A DNA stretch of 52,468 nucleotides from Yinghuangia seranimata (GCF_029953285.1 NZ_JASAOI010000088.1:1-52468), one strand, 5' to 3'; shown: positions 16,978 through 26,192, numbered from the stretch's first letter. The notes: generated from the letters alone by a model not told the origin. Made by a program: numbers and translations.

Positions 16978-17604
16978 TCACTGTGGCGCGGTGTAGCGGC
17001 GAGGCTTCTCGCTGGTCTGGACGGCGGTGCCGTCGATGGTGAGGTGGTCGAGGCAGTTGGCGACGGCGCCGGAGGACTTCGCGCCGATGGCGCGGGCGAT
17101 CTGGCCCACGGTGAAATGCTGTTCGGGGTGAGCGGCGAGGTGGGCGGCGACCAGGGCACGGAGTTCGCCGGGGAGGAGGCGCGTCGGCGTTGAGGCGGCG
17201 TTGGTTTCGCCGGACGCGTCCGTGTCGGGGTGGTCCGTGGCGGCTGGCGGGGTGGGTGGGGCGCTATCGCCGCCGGAGGCTTCTGCTGGCTCGGGGGACG
17301 CATCGGGCTGTGGGGCGACCCTGGCAGGTTCAACGGGCTCTGCCAGCTGGATGACGTCGGGGAGTAGGTGCCAGAGGTGGGGGTTCTGGCGGGCGCCGTG
17401 GTGGCCGGGGCTGTCGTCTCGGCGAGCGAGGCCGGACTTCTCAAGGTCGGCGAGTGCCTGGGCGACGGTGGAGCGCGCCAAGGCGGTGGCTTTGGAGATT
17501 TGAACGACGGTGCTGCCGGGGTGGCTGCGCAGGTTGTCGTGGACGATCAGCGCGGCCGGTTGCAGTGGGATGGGGGTGGCGGGCTCTGGGGGCGGTTGCT
17601 GCAT
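16978..17604 (-). CDS. Two-winged-helix DNA-binding protein
   Basis: A 208-aa protein. An N-terminal winged helix spans residues 20-65 (STVVQISKATALARSTVAQALADLEKSGLARR) and an acidic Pro/Ala-rich linker follows. A second winged helix at about 148-205 (HFTVGQIARAIGAKSSGAVANCLDHLT) ends in a wing (EKPRRYTAPQ). The first domain is MarR-like. Proteins like this often lie beside integrases in actinomycete elements and may control integration or act as a replication or excision accessory; this is inference. The ATG at 17604 starts the recognisable domain. It is transcribed away from the integrase. Confidence 0.65.
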   Translation of the reverse strand: MQQPPPEPATPIPLQPAALIVHDNLRSHPGSTVVQISKATALARSTVAQALADLEKSGLARRDDSPGHHGARQNPHLWHLLPDVIQLAEPVEPARVAPQPDASPEPAEASGGDSAPPTPPAATDHPDTDASGETNAASTPTRLLPGELRALVAAHLAAHPEQHFTVGQIARAIGAKSSGAVANCLDHLTIDGTAVQTSEKPRRYTAPQ

Positions 17605-17966
17605 GGTGGCCTCGATTCGCGTCGGTGGTGCCCTGCCCCGGCGTGGATGCCGGATCTGGTCGACCAGCGACGCTCTGTCGGGTTCCCTTCGTCAAGTCGT
17701 GTGATTCGGCGAACTCCCTTGCTGGCACGGATTAGTGGGTCGGAATACGTGGCGGACGATAGCCATGCGCGGTGTCGCATGGGGGCTGGATTTCCTCCGT
17801 TAAGGGTGACGGCGAACGAGGAGCGCCGCGCGCGGGGGTCTTCTCGTGGGCGACTTGACCGTCTGTCGGGGCGGAGCGTCGATCGTCGTGCCCGGTCCAG
17901 CTGACCGTGAACGTCGTTGCATCGGCTGCCGGGGTCTTGGCGGTCGAGTGCGATGGGAGTTCCCCG
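17605..17966. other. Divergent region between winged-helix gene and integrase
   Basis: A 362-nt gap that should carry promoters for both genes. No RNA gene or strong inverted repeat was recognised. Confidence 0.4.
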
Positions 17967-19629
17967 GTGAGTGGATCGGTGTTCAAGCGGTGCGGGTGCG
18001 CGGTGCCTGTGTTGGATGCGGAAGGTGCTCCGGTACTGGATGGGCAGGGGCGTCCCAAGCGGCGTCAGCTCGGGGCGTCCTGTCCGAAGTTGAAGCGGGC
18101 GAACGGGACGTGGAACCCGGGGCACGGGACGTGGTGGTTCCTGCTGGACGTGCCGCATACGAAGTCCGCGGCTGGTGGCCAGGGTTCGGTGCGGCGCGAT
18201 CACATCCGGCAGGCCGGGCACCGCAACGAGACGGCGGCGCGGGATGCCATGGCGCACGTTCGGCTGCTGTTGGCTTTGGCGGATGGCGCGGATCGTCCCG
18301 ATGAGGTGCGGGCGCAGATCGCCAATCTGGTGCGGGCGGCGATCCGGGCCAAGCAGCCGCTCCCTGAGATCGATGACCTGAAGCGGCGGCTGCGGTCTTC
18401 GCGTCCGGTGGACCGGGTGGTGACGGTGGGGGGAGTGGCTGTGCGAATGGCTGCGGGGGAAGCGGGACATCCGGCCGGCGACGCTGCGGTGCTATGAGTC
18501 GCACCTGCGGCTGTATCTGTTGCCGCACCTGGGGCACATCCGGTTGGACCGGCTGCGTGTCGCGCACCTCCAAATCGCGTTCGCGGCGATGGAGGACGAG
18601 GCCGAGGAGATCGCGGCGAACAACGAAGCACGGCGGGTGTTGCGGGAGGCAGCAAGTAACGCGTGGTATCGGCACGACCATGTCGCGGTCCGTGCCGCGC
18701 GGGCGCAGCTGCGAGCACTGCCGCCGCATCGGATGCCGACGGGAGTTGCTGCGCGGCACAGGATCCGGGCGACGTTGCGTTCGGCGTTGTCGGATGCGGC
18801 GGCGCAGGAGCTGGTGACGATCAACGTCGCGAAGCTGCTGAAGTTGCCGTCGCCGGGCAAGGCCCGGCCGCTGGTGTGGACGGACGAGCGGGAGGCCGCG
18901 TGGCGGAAGTCGGGGGAGCGGCCGTCGTCGGTGATGGTGTGGACGGCCCGGCAGACTGCGATGTTCCTGGACCGTGCGACCCGGCATCGGGAGTTGTTCG
19001 CGATGTTTCACCTGGTCGCGGTGACGGGGCTGCGGCGTGGAGAGGTGTGCGGCTTGCGCTGGGCCAACCTGGACTTCCACGAGGCCACAGGCACGCTCCA
19101 TGTGGGGGAGCAGATCGTGCAGATCGGGTGGGACACGCAGTTCGGAAAGCCCAAGTCCGATGCGGGGGAGCGCACGATCGCGTTGTCGGCGGAGACGGTG
19201 GAGGTGTTGCGGCAGCACCGGCAGCGGGAGAGTGCGCGTCGGGCGAAGTATGGCGAGGGGTGGATCGACTCCGGGTTGGTGTTCACTGGGGCGGATGGCG
19301 GGCCGCTGCACCCAGCCCGGGTGAGTGATCTGTTCCAACAGCTCGGGCGGGAGGCGGGGTTGCCGCCGATCCGGCTGCACGACCTGCGGCATGGCGCGGC
19401 GACGCATGCGCTGACCGCGGGGGTCGACGTGAAGGTGGTGCAGGACATGCTGGGCCACTCGTCGTCCGTGATCACACGTGACACGTACACCTCGGTCGCC
19501 ATCGAAGCGAAGCAAGCTGCTGCAGACGCTATTACCGCGCTACTGCGCGCTGCCGCGCCAGCCAAGGTGAAGGCGAACCGGGAGAACGGCGGCAATGCAG
19601 GCAGTAGTCAAGACGGCGCGTGTGCATGA
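17967..19629 (+). pseudogene. Tyrosine integrase with +1 frameshift
   Basis: A tyrosine recombinase for integration into tRNA-Lys. The GTG at 17967 follows GGGAG and begins SGSVFKRCGC, a common N-terminus of actinomycete integrases. The frame changes within a run of six G at 18428-18433; with five G the protein would read through (VTVGEWLCEWL) for about 554 aa. The core-binding part reads IRPATLRCYESHLRLYL. Catalytic motifs are all present after the shift: TGLRRGEV, GKPKSDAGERTI, HDLRHGAATH, LGHSSSVITRDTY. It points toward the tRNA. It could be a true mutation, a sequencing error in the homopolymer, or translational slippage. Confidence 0.9.
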
Positions 19630-19878
19630 TCAGGTGAAGGCTGCCCGTTTAACGCGCAGTGAGTAGATACCGGTGGAGACGGTGCCGGATGCCAGGCCGA
19701 TGGCGGCGACGTGGTGAACGAAGGGCGCCGGCGCATGAAAGGCCGGGCGCTAGGGTGGCGGGCCGTGGGGCCCTGTGCAGCGGCGGTGCACTCAGGGCCG
19801 GGCCGCAGGGCGACCACGGAGTGTCGGAGCGCAGCCAAGTAGTTCCGATTTCGTCGTCCGGGCTGTACGCATTGATCC
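19630..19878. other. Gap downstream of integrase
   Basis: The 249 nt between the integrase stop and the next gene. No feature was recognised. Confidence 0.4.
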
Positions 19879-20382
19879 ATGGCCCAAGTCCGCCCGTACT
19901 TGAAGCTCTGGGTGCCCGATGCCCTTCACGACGAGCGCCACAGATCCGCAGTGGCGCTGGCGCGATTCGCGCTGAGCGACCCTGACCTGCTGGAGCAGCA
20001 TCGGAATGAGCTGCTGAAGCAGGCGATTTGGTACAAGACGCAAGGAGCGGCCAAGTACGGCTGCCGGTACAGATCCGCTGGCGTCCTCGGTCTGGAAAAA
20101 GAGGCGCCCATCAAGCAGTGGTGGAAGCACCTGCGTCATGAACACGTCCTGACGAGGGCCTCATTGGTGCAGGAGCTTCGTGATTCCCCGGACCGAGTAT
20201 CCGAGATCCTCGAGCGGGCTCTCGCGTGCGTCGTGACTCCAGCCGAGCACGAGGTGTTGAGCCCATTCGACGTGTTGCATGGGTGGGAGCGCTACAAGGC
20301 GGCACGCATTGATGTCCACGACATGAAAACGGGTGATCTGGTCCTCTATGACGGTCAGTTCGTCAACGGCGGTCCGACGTAG
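19879..20382 (+). CDS. Hypothetical protein
   Basis: A 167-aa protein I do not recognise. It is soluble, mixed alpha/beta and fairly charged, with aromatic segments (YLKLWVPDALHDERHRSA, AIWYKTQGAAKYGCRYRS, KQWWKHLRHEHVL) and no transmembrane helix or clear motif. It lies between the integrase and the tRNA attachment site, on the integrase strand. Codon use is less G/C-biased than in the chromosomal flanks, consistent with being element cargo. The ATG at 19879 has no strong ribosome binding site. Confidence 0.5.
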   Translation: MAQVRPYLKLWVPDALHDERHRSAVALARFALSDPDLLEQHRNELLKQAIWYKTQGAAKYGCRYRSAGVLGLEKEAPIKQWWKHLRHEHVLTRASLVQELRDSPDRVSEILERALACVVTPAEHEVLSPFDVLHGWERYKAARIDVHDMKTGDLVLYDGQFVNGGPT

Positions 20383-20667
20383 TCCTTGCGGCCTGATGGT
20401 CCCGCGAATGGTAGGCGATGAGCGCGCAGCCGGGCGATGCCGACGGGGCGGTGCCGGGTGCCGGTGCGCGGCCCGCAGCGGCGGCGACGTGGGGCGTGTC
20501 GGGGGCGACGTCGCGTTAGTGGGTGGGGGCTGGGGTGATGGGCCCAGGGGCGGTAGTCCGGGCGCCGTCGGGGCAGGGGTGCCCATACGGGGTGGCGGCT
20601 GGCGGAGGACGCCGGTGGGTACGGCAGGGATGGAGAGAGTTGGGTGAGGACTCGAGGGATTGCGGGG

Positions 20668-20686
20668 CGCTCACACCACGCTCCCA
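20668..20686. repeat. Subterminal 19-bp repeat, tRNA-proximal end
   Basis: CGCTCACACCACGCTCCCA differs at one position from 7814-7832 and has the same orientation and the same internal 11-bp spacing of two CGCTCMCA units. It lies 71 bp inside the tRNA-proximal att repeat. This is the expected place for integrase arm-type binding sites. Confidence 0.55.
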
Positions 20687-20693
20687 CCACAAC

Positions 20694-20739
20694 GTCAAAA
20701 ACAACCTGGGCGTTCTCGATGGATCGAGAACGCCCAGGT
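20694..20739 (-). terminator. tRNA-Lys terminator
   Basis: A perfect 17-bp inverted repeat, arms at 20704-20720 and 20723-20739 with a very short loop. Read on the minus strand it is followed by TTGTTTTTGAC. It lies 18 nt past the tRNA-Lys 3' end but inside the element, so the element supplies its own replacement terminator for the tRNA it occupies. Confidence 0.88.
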
Positions 20740-20756
20740 CGTGTACCGCTTGCTTG

Positions 20757-20830
20757 TGCGCCGCCAGGGACTCGAACCCCGGACCCGCTGATTAAGAGTC
20801 AGCTGCTCTAACCAACTGAGCTAGCGGCGC
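20757..20830 (-). tRNA. tRNA-Lys(CTT)
   Basis: A complete cloverleaf on the minus strand. The acceptor strand GCGCCGC pairs with GCGGCGC, followed by discriminator A. The D arm is GCTC...GAGC, the anticodon stem is GCTGA/TCAGC with loop CTCTTAA (anticodon CTT), and the T arm is CGGGG-TTCGAGT-CCCTG. The CCA end is not encoded. Bases 20757-20798 double as the attachment core of the integrated element. Confidence 0.97.
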
Positions 20831-21161
20831 TTGCTGCGATGGGTAGACAGTAGCAGGAGAGGTGGGGTGATCAAAAATCGGTGGTTTGGGGGTGGGGAGG
20901 GGCGGGGTGGGGGTGGTGCGGGGGCGGGATTGGTGGGTGGGGTTGTGAGGGTGGCGTGGGGGTGGTGGGCAAGGGCGCGTGGAGGTCGCAGGGAGGACGT
21001 GGGAGAGGACTTGGGGAGGACTGCTGCTTCAAGACATCCGTCAAGTCGGCACCGCGTGTAGCTCACGACGGGTACCGTCAGGATCACGGCCCGCCACGCT
21101 GTGCTGCGTTGTAGTTTGACGGTCCGGATCCGTGGGCCGCGCATCTCTGGGGAGGACGCCG
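20831..21161. other. tRNA upstream region with G-rich tract
   Basis: 331 nt between the tRNA-Lys gene and the HTH/TPR gene. The plus strand is strongly G-rich at 20888-20975, with runs of four and five G separated by single bases at 20888-20913, a classic G-quadruplex pattern. No protein gene was recognised. Confidence 0.7.
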
Positions 21162-23102
21162 ATGGCCATACGGCAGGGTGGCGGGTCCTCGGTGTCGGGG
21201 AACGTGCGGTTGAAGGCGCTGCGCCATGCCCGGGGCTGGGTGTCGCAGCAGCAGCTCGCCGACGCGTTCGAGAAGAAGGCGCTGGAGTGCGGGCTGCGGC
21301 TCGCCGTGAGTGTGCGGCAGGTGCGGCGGTGGGAGAGCGCTGATCCGCCGTGGCCGACGCCGGACTACCAGAAGGTTCTGCAGGAGCTTTTCGGCCGGCC
21401 GCTGGCCGAGCTCGGGTTCACGCCGCCGTGGCAGGCCGAGCTGGAGGCGACCGGTGATGTGGTCGAGGACGGCGGGCTCGGGCCGCCGGGGGGGTCAGGG
21501 GTAGGGGGCCTGGGCGGGAACGGCCTCGGTCCCGGTGGCAACGGCTTCGGGCCTGCCGGTGGCGGCCTCAGCGGCACGGGCAACGGCCTCGGTGGCACGG
21601 GCAACGGTCTCAGCGGTACGGCCAACGGCGCGGGCCCCGGGTTACCCGGGCCGCGTGGGTATCCGCCTCCGCCGCACCAGGCCGGGGGCAGCCCCCTGGG
21701 TGGTGCCGCCGATACGCCGCGGTTCCGGCCTGGGGAGCGGTTCTCGCGGGCCGGGCGGGCGTCGGCGGGGATGGGCGAGGGGCCGGAGGGTCCCTACCGG
21801 GTCGTGCCGCGGTCGATGGGGCCGCCGGGGCCCGGTGGCGGCGGGTCTCCGGGGCGTGGGGCCGGTGGGCGGCCGGGCGGTGACAGCCCGATGGCGCTCG
21901 CGGCGGGCCTCATGCCGGAGCCCGCGCACACGGTCGAACCCAGGTTCGAGAACGGCGGCCACCCGAACCGCGCGGCCGAATCCGGCCTGATCGTGCCGGG
22001 CCGCGGGAACCCCGGTCCGCCCGGCGGGCTGGGCGTCGAGCGCCTGCGTACCGGGACGCCCGCGCTGATCCGCGCCGTGGAGCGGGTCGAGCGCATGACC
22101 CCCGCGGACCCGGTCGTGAACGTGCCGGGCCCGGGCCGCACGGGCCGCCTCGGCTCGCCGATAGCGGACCAGTACGCACGACTGACCGCTTCGTACCGTC
22201 AGATGTACTGGGTGGCCCCCGCCCCCGTGGCGTACGCCCCGGTGGTGAGCCACGTCCACATGGGCATGCAGTTGCTGGACGCCCCCGGCCCCGGCCGTCC
22301 GCGCCGGGTGCTTGCGGCGTCGCTGTCCGAAACGGCCATGCTCGCGGGCCGCATCGCGTTCTTCGACATGGGCCGCGCCGACCGGGCCTCGAGCTACTAC
22401 CAGTTGGCCGACCACGCCGCGCACGAGGCGGAGGAACCCCTGCTGCGCATCGCGGTGTTCGCGCACCAGGCGTTGATGCCGGCGTTCGCGCGCCGGCAGG
22501 GCGAGGCCCGTGCGCTGATCGCCCGCGCGAACAACCCGACGGCGCTGGCGAACGCGAACGCCCCTGCGCTGATGCGTTCGTGGCTGTTCGCGGTCAACGC
22601 CGAGATCGAGTCGCTCGTCGGCGACAAGGATCTGGCACTGCACTACATCGACCGGGCCGAGGACCTGCTCTGCCACCCCGACGACAACGAAGTCCCCATC
22701 TGGCTCGACTTCTTCGACTCCTCACGGCTCTGGGGCTTCCGCGGCGGCGCGGAGTTGGCGGCGAAGCGGTACGACGCGGCGCGGGACGCGTTGACGGACG
22801 CGCTGGGTGACCTGCCGGTGACGTCCGCGAAGCAGCAGGCCATCACGTGTGCGGACCTGGCCCGTGTGGCGGCGGCCAGCGGTGACGTGGACGAGGCCAG
22901 CGGCATGCTCTCCCGCGCCCTCGAGGCGCTGACCCGCCAGTGGTACTCGCTCGCGATGGACCGGATCCGCGAAGTCCGGGGCGAACTGGAGCCGTTCAAA
23001 CACGTGAAGTGCATCCGCAGGCTGGACGAGGAACTGCTTTCGTGGGAGCCGATCGAGGGCACCGGCGTCGACACGGGCGACGAGCGGCGCGGCCTCACCT
23101 GA
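21162..23102 (+). CDS. HTH regulator with long linker and TPR-like C-terminal domain
   Basis: A 646-aa protein. Residues 12-80 form an XRE-like HTH (NVRLKALRHARGWVSQQQLADAF, VRQVRRWES). Residues 105-310 are a low-complexity Gly/Asn/Pro linker with repeated GNGL units. Residues 330-640 form an all-helical TPR-like domain (YRQMYWVAPAPVAYAPVVSH, LSETAMLAGRIAFFDMGRADRA) as in NsdA-like actinomycete regulators, whose ligands are mostly unknown. The ATG at 21162 follows GGGGAGG at ideal spacing. The gene at 29730-30825 encodes a diverged copy of the same helical domain. Confidence 0.85.
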   Translation: MAIRQGGGSSVSGNVRLKALRHARGWVSQQQLADAFEKKALECGLRLAVSVRQVRRWESADPPWPTPDYQKVLQELFGRPLAELGFTPPWQAELEATGDVVEDGGLGPPGGSGVGGLGGNGLGPGGNGFGPAGGGLSGTGNGLGGTGNGLSGTANGAGPGLPGPRGYPPPPHQAGGSPLGGAADTPRFRPGERFSRAGRASAGMGEGPEGPYRVVPRSMGPPGPGGGGSPGRGAGGRPGGDSPMALAAGLMPEPAHTVEPRFENGGHPNRAAESGLIVPGRGNPGPPGGLGVERLRTGTPALIRAVERVERMTPADPVVNVPGPGRTGRLGSPIADQYARLTASYRQMYWVAPAPVAYAPVVSHVHMGMQLLDAPGPGRPRRVLAASLSETAMLAGRIAFFDMGRADRASSYYQLADHAAHEAEEPLLRIAVFAHQALMPAFARRQGEARALIARANNPTALANANAPALMRSWLFAVNAEIESLVGDKDLALHYIDRAEDLLCHPDDNEVPIWLDFFDSSRLWGFRGGAELAAKRYDAARDALTDALGDLPVTSAKQQAITCADLARVAAASGDVDEASGMLSRALEALTRQWYSLAMDRIREVRGELEPFKHVKCIRRLDEELLSWEPIEGTGVDTGDERRGLT

Positions 23103-23196
23103 GCCGTGCCGGCGGCGTCGGACCCGGGTCGCCGGGCGGCTCGGACGCACCGCGGCACGCGCGGGGCCACCCCAATGGACGGTCGCTGTCATAAGG

Positions 23197-24588
23197 ATGG
23201 GTCACACTGTGGCGGAACCGCTTCCACCCTTACGACGGTACGGAGCCGCACACCACGTCATGCGCACCACCGACTCTCGACTCGAACTGCTGCGCGGTTC
23301 GTTGCCGACGCGCAACCACAACGCGCGCACGGTCGCCGCGCTCGCCGCGAACCCCGGCTGCGCGCGGCGCGGGGTCATGGACGCCGCGGGGATAGACAAG
23401 ACCGCGCTCGCCGCCCGCCTGGGCCATCCCATGCAGTACGGCCAGTCGCCGTTCGCGATCGTGCGCGGGCACGCGTTCGAGGCGCAGGTGAAGGCGGACG
23501 AGGGCGCTGAGCTGCGCAGACTGCTCGCGGAGGTGCTGGGCGGCGCCGCCCAGGACGTCGTCGAGGGGGAGTACACCGAGCTGGGCGGCGACCCGGCCGA
23601 CGAAGCTGCCCCGGCCGACGAAACCGACCCGGCCGACCCCGCCGGCCCGATCGACGAGCAGGCCCCCCACAACGAGCCCGCCCCCGACCAGGCACCCGCC
23701 TCCACGCCCGCCAAGCGCCCCGGCCGCGAGGAGCGCGTCGCCCTCACCCGCTCCGCGCTCCGGCGCGCGCTCGACACCGCGCGCCCCGAGCTGTGCGCGA
23801 TCCTCGACCACCCGCTGCTGCCCCTGGACGTCGCCGGCACCCGGGCCTACCTGGAGCCCGACGCCATGGCCTGCGTGATCGCCGGCCGCCTGCACATCGT
23901 CGAGATCAAGTCGTTCTCGGTGATCGACGGCAACGCCGACCCCAGCAAGCTGGCCTCGGCGAGCCGTCAGGCCGCCGTGTACGTGCTGGCCCTGCAGCGC
24001 ATGGCGGTCGAGCTGGGCCACCGGGCGGACATGGTGTCCACCGACATCGTGCTGGTGTGTGCGAAGGACTTCTCGAACCAGCCGATCGCGGCGCTCCTGG
24101 ACATCCGCCGGGAGCTCGCCGTGACCCGGCGCCGGCTCGCGCGCCTGGCGCGCGTCGAGGAGCTGCTCGAGCCCCTGCCGACCGGACTGACGTTCGACCT
24201 GGAGACCGACCCGGACGCCGACCCGGCGGTCGCCGCCGCGGCCCTCGGCGGCGCGGTCGGCTCGGTCCCGGCGGCGTACGTCCCCGGCTGCCTGTCGGCG
24301 TGCGAGCTGGCGTACTTCTGCCGCGCCGAGGCCCGCACCTGCGACACCGGGCACGGCTCCGGCGGCCTGGTCGGCACCCTCGGCACCGGTATCCGGGGCC
24401 AGCTCGGCGGGATAGACGACATCGGGCGCGCGCTGGACCTCGCCGACGGGAAGTGCGCGCCGGCGCGCGGCGAGGAGGAGATCGCGCACCTGCTCCGGCG
24501 CGCGGAGGCGCTCCGGCGCGAAGTCCTCGGCGCCCCGCGCACCGGCGCGCCCGCAGGCGCAGGACCGCGCACGGGGGCGGCCTCGTGA
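23197..24588 (+). CDS. PD-(D/E)XK nuclease with Cys cluster (RecB/Cas4-like)
   Basis: A 463-aa protein. RGHAFEAQV (90-98) matches the N-terminal His motif of RecB-family nucleases. The metal site is D222 in LEPDA, then E236-I-K238 in HIVEIKSF, then the downstream QAAVYVLAL helix. Cysteines at 365, 369, 375 and 382 after the core, and C55 before it, recall the Fe-S cluster that clamps Cas4, AddB and Dna2 nucleases. Residues 130-175 are an Asp/Pro/Ala linker. It is the first gene of a three-gene module with an SF1 helicase. The start is uncertain: ATG 23197, GTG 23209 and ATG 23260 are in frame. The next gene overlaps by 4 nt (GTGA). Confidence 0.75.
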   Translation: MGHTVAEPLPPLRRYGAAHHVMRTTDSRLELLRGSLPTRNHNARTVAALAANPGCARRGVMDAAGIDKTALAARLGHPMQYGQSPFAIVRGHAFEAQVKADEGAELRRLLAEVLGGAAQDVVEGEYTELGGDPADEAAPADETDPADPAGPIDEQAPHNEPAPDQAPASTPAKRPGREERVALTRSALRRALDTARPELCAILDHPLLPLDVAGTRAYLEPDAMACVIAGRLHIVEIKSFSVIDGNADPSKLASASRQAAVYVLALQRMAVELGHRADMVSTDIVLVCAKDFSNQPIAALLDIRRELAVTRRRLARLARVEELLEPLPTGLTFDLETDPDADPAVAAAALGGAVGSVPAAYVPGCLSACELAYFCRAEARTCDTGHGSGGLVGTLGTGIRGQLGGIDDIGRALDLADGKCAPARGEEEIAHLLRRAEALRREVLGAPRTGAPAGAGPRTGAAS

Positions 24589-26192
24589 GCGCGGTCTCGG
24601 CGCTCGGCCGCCTGCGCGCCGCCGCCACCGGCTACGCACAACCCGCCGCCACCGTGCGGCACCGGCACCTGTCCGACCGTCCCATGGTGTTCGTCCCGTA
24701 CGCGATGTCCGGCGAGGCCTTCGCCCCGCTCGCCGCGCTGGTCGGCGACGACCCCGCGGCCCCGCACCTGCTCGTCGTGCCGCAGCCGCGCGACCGCGAC
24801 CGCCGGTTCACGCACGTCACCGAGCTCGCCGCGGTGCTGGTGCCGTACCTGACCGAGTACTTCGACAAGACCGAGACCGTCGAACGCCGCAACGACGACC
24901 CGTACGAACGCGCGCTCGACGCACCGCAGCTGATCGTGCCGTCGCCGGCCGGCGTCGAGTACGTCGGCCTCCTCGGCCGGTCGACGCGCTTCCGCCGCCC
25001 CGACGGCGACTACCCGGTGCACCCGGACGTCCCCCTGCTCGGCCGCTGGTCCACCTACCTGGCCGAACGCGCCCGCACGCCCGGCTCGTCCGTGCTGCTC
25101 GCCGTGACCGACCTGCTGACGCAGGCGTGGGCGACCGGCCAGAGCGACCTCGAGAACGGCGAACTGGCCGCGCTGCTCGGCTGGATCGACCCCGCGCCGG
25201 GCCGCTCTGGTGCGGAGGCGGCGCGCGACGCGGAGGGCGCGCCCCCGGCGGGGCCGACGACGGACCCGGAGTTCGACGCCCGCCTCAATCCGCTGATCGC
25301 CGGGTTCGACGCCGCGCAGCGCACCGGCAATCCGCGCGACGCCGCCCGCGCCGAAGAACGCATCCGCGACACGCTGGGCGCCGAGCTCATGCCGACGTGG
25401 GAACGGGTGTGGCGCGGCCTCGAACTGCTGCGCGAACTACCCGCCGGGGCCTCGGTGGCCGGCCGGTGGGAGACCGACCGCATGTCGTACAGCCTGTTCG
25501 CCCACGACCTGGCGAGCCCCGACTCGCGCCCGCAGCCGCGGATCCCGGGCGCGGTCGCCGCCGCGCAGCAGCTCGTGCGGCGTGAACAGGCGCAGGCGCG
25601 GCTGGAGATGGAACAACTGCGCGACGACCCGCTGCTGATGGCCGAGGCGCGGCTGCTCGGCCAGGCCTTCCGCGGCGAGGTGGTCGACGTGGAGGCGGAC
25701 CGGATGGTGACGGAGCCGGGCAAGAAGCAGGCCCGCCCGCGCCCGCTGCTGGTCGTCCACACGTCCGACGAACCGCTGCTGTCCCTCGACGCCGAACTCG
25801 AGTGCGTCGAACGCCCCAAGGCGAAGGCCAAGTTGCTGGCCGTCACGGACGGACCGGACGGCATGCGCGAGGTGACCTTCGAACTGACGGGCGGCATGGG
25901 CCGCGGCAAGAACCCCGACGAGGGCAGCGTGCCCGAAGAGGGCGAGGTGCTGTGCTGGACGCTCGCCGCGTCCGGCTTCCGCGGCGGCCCGAAGTGGCCC
26001 GCGCCGGAAGAGACTCCGTGGACCCACGGAGGCCCGCCCGAGTCGTCGACGCCCGACGCGGACGCCCACGAGCCGGAGGACGAGATCCCGACCGTCCCGT
26101 CCCAGCCCGCTCCTCCACCGCAACCACCGGTGCTGCCCCAGCGCGAGCCCGACGAGGAAGAACTCGCCGCCGCGGCGGAGCCGTGGGGGTGA
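24585..26192 (+). CDS. Unknown protein of nuclease-helicase module
   Basis: A 535-aa protein that I do not recognise. The GTG at 24585 overlaps the nuclease stop by 4 nt, implying coupled expression; the same frame stays open upstream only as a shadow of the nuclease gene. Residues 1-330 are mixed alpha/beta (HLSDRPMVFVPYAMSGEAFAPL, PHLLVVPQPRDRDRRF). A coiled helical stretch (AQQLVRREQAQARLEMEQL) lies near residues 325-345. A beta-rich region (PLLVVHTSDEPLLSLDAELE, MREVTFELTGGM) follows, then a Pro/Glu-rich tail. The beta-rich part could be an OB or barrel insert like those of Dna2/Upf1 helicases, but this is speculation. Confidence 0.65.
   Translation: MSAVSALGRLRAAATGYAQPAATVRHRHLSDRPMVFVPYAMSGEAFAPLAALVGDDPAAPHLLVVPQPRDRDRRFTHVTELAAVLVPYLTEYFDKTETVERRNDDPYERALDAPQLIVPSPAGVEYVGLLGRSTRFRRPDGDYPVHPDVPLLGRWSTYLAERARTPGSSVLLAVTDLLTQAWATGQSDLENGELAALLGWIDPAPGRSGAEAARDAEGAPPAGPTTDPEFDARLNPLIAGFDAAQRTGNPRDAARAEERIRDTLGAELMPTWERVWRGLELLRELPAGASVAGRWETDRMSYSLFAHDLASPDSRPQPRIPGAVAAAQQLVRREQAQARLEMEQLRDDPLLMAEARLLGQAFRGEVVDVEADRMVTEPGKKQARPRPLLVVHTSDEPLLSLDAELECVERPKAKAKLLAVTDGPDGMREVTFELTGGMGRGKNPDEGSVPEEGEVLCWTLAASGFRGGPKWPAPEETPWTHGGPPESSTPDADAHEPEDEIPTVPSQPAPPPQPPVLPQREPDEEELAAAAEPWG

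Larger units (their letters stand above)
20383..20756. other. Element end next to the tRNA
   Basis: 374 nt inside the tRNA-proximal end, without a gene. It contains the 19-bp subterminal repeat and the tRNA terminator listed separately. Confidence 0.6.
7654..20798. mobile_element. Integrative element in tRNA-Lys(CTT), about 13.1 kb
   Basis: The limits are the 42-bp tRNA-derived direct repeats at 7654-7695 and 20757-20798. Inside are a tyrosine integrase facing the tRNA, a two-winged-helix protein, near-identical 19-bp repeats next to both ends, an ISL3 remnant and a cyclic-nucleotide-signalling operon. Many genes here have visibly lower GC than the flanks. I saw no FtsK/TraB-type translocase, Rep or relaxase, so it is not a self-transmissible element as it stands. 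Because the integrase is frameshifted, it may be fixed. It reads as a defence-type genomic island. Confidence 0.85.

Noticed and set aside
7654-20798. Self-transmissible actinomycete element (AICE) or plasmid-derived ICE
   Set aside because: No FtsK/TraB-type translocase, Rep initiator or relaxase was found inside the boundaries.
23793-24584. Upstream part of the 799-aa frame in the nuclease-helicase module
   Set aside because: It is a shadow of the nuclease gene; the real start is the GTG at 24585 in the GTGA overlap.
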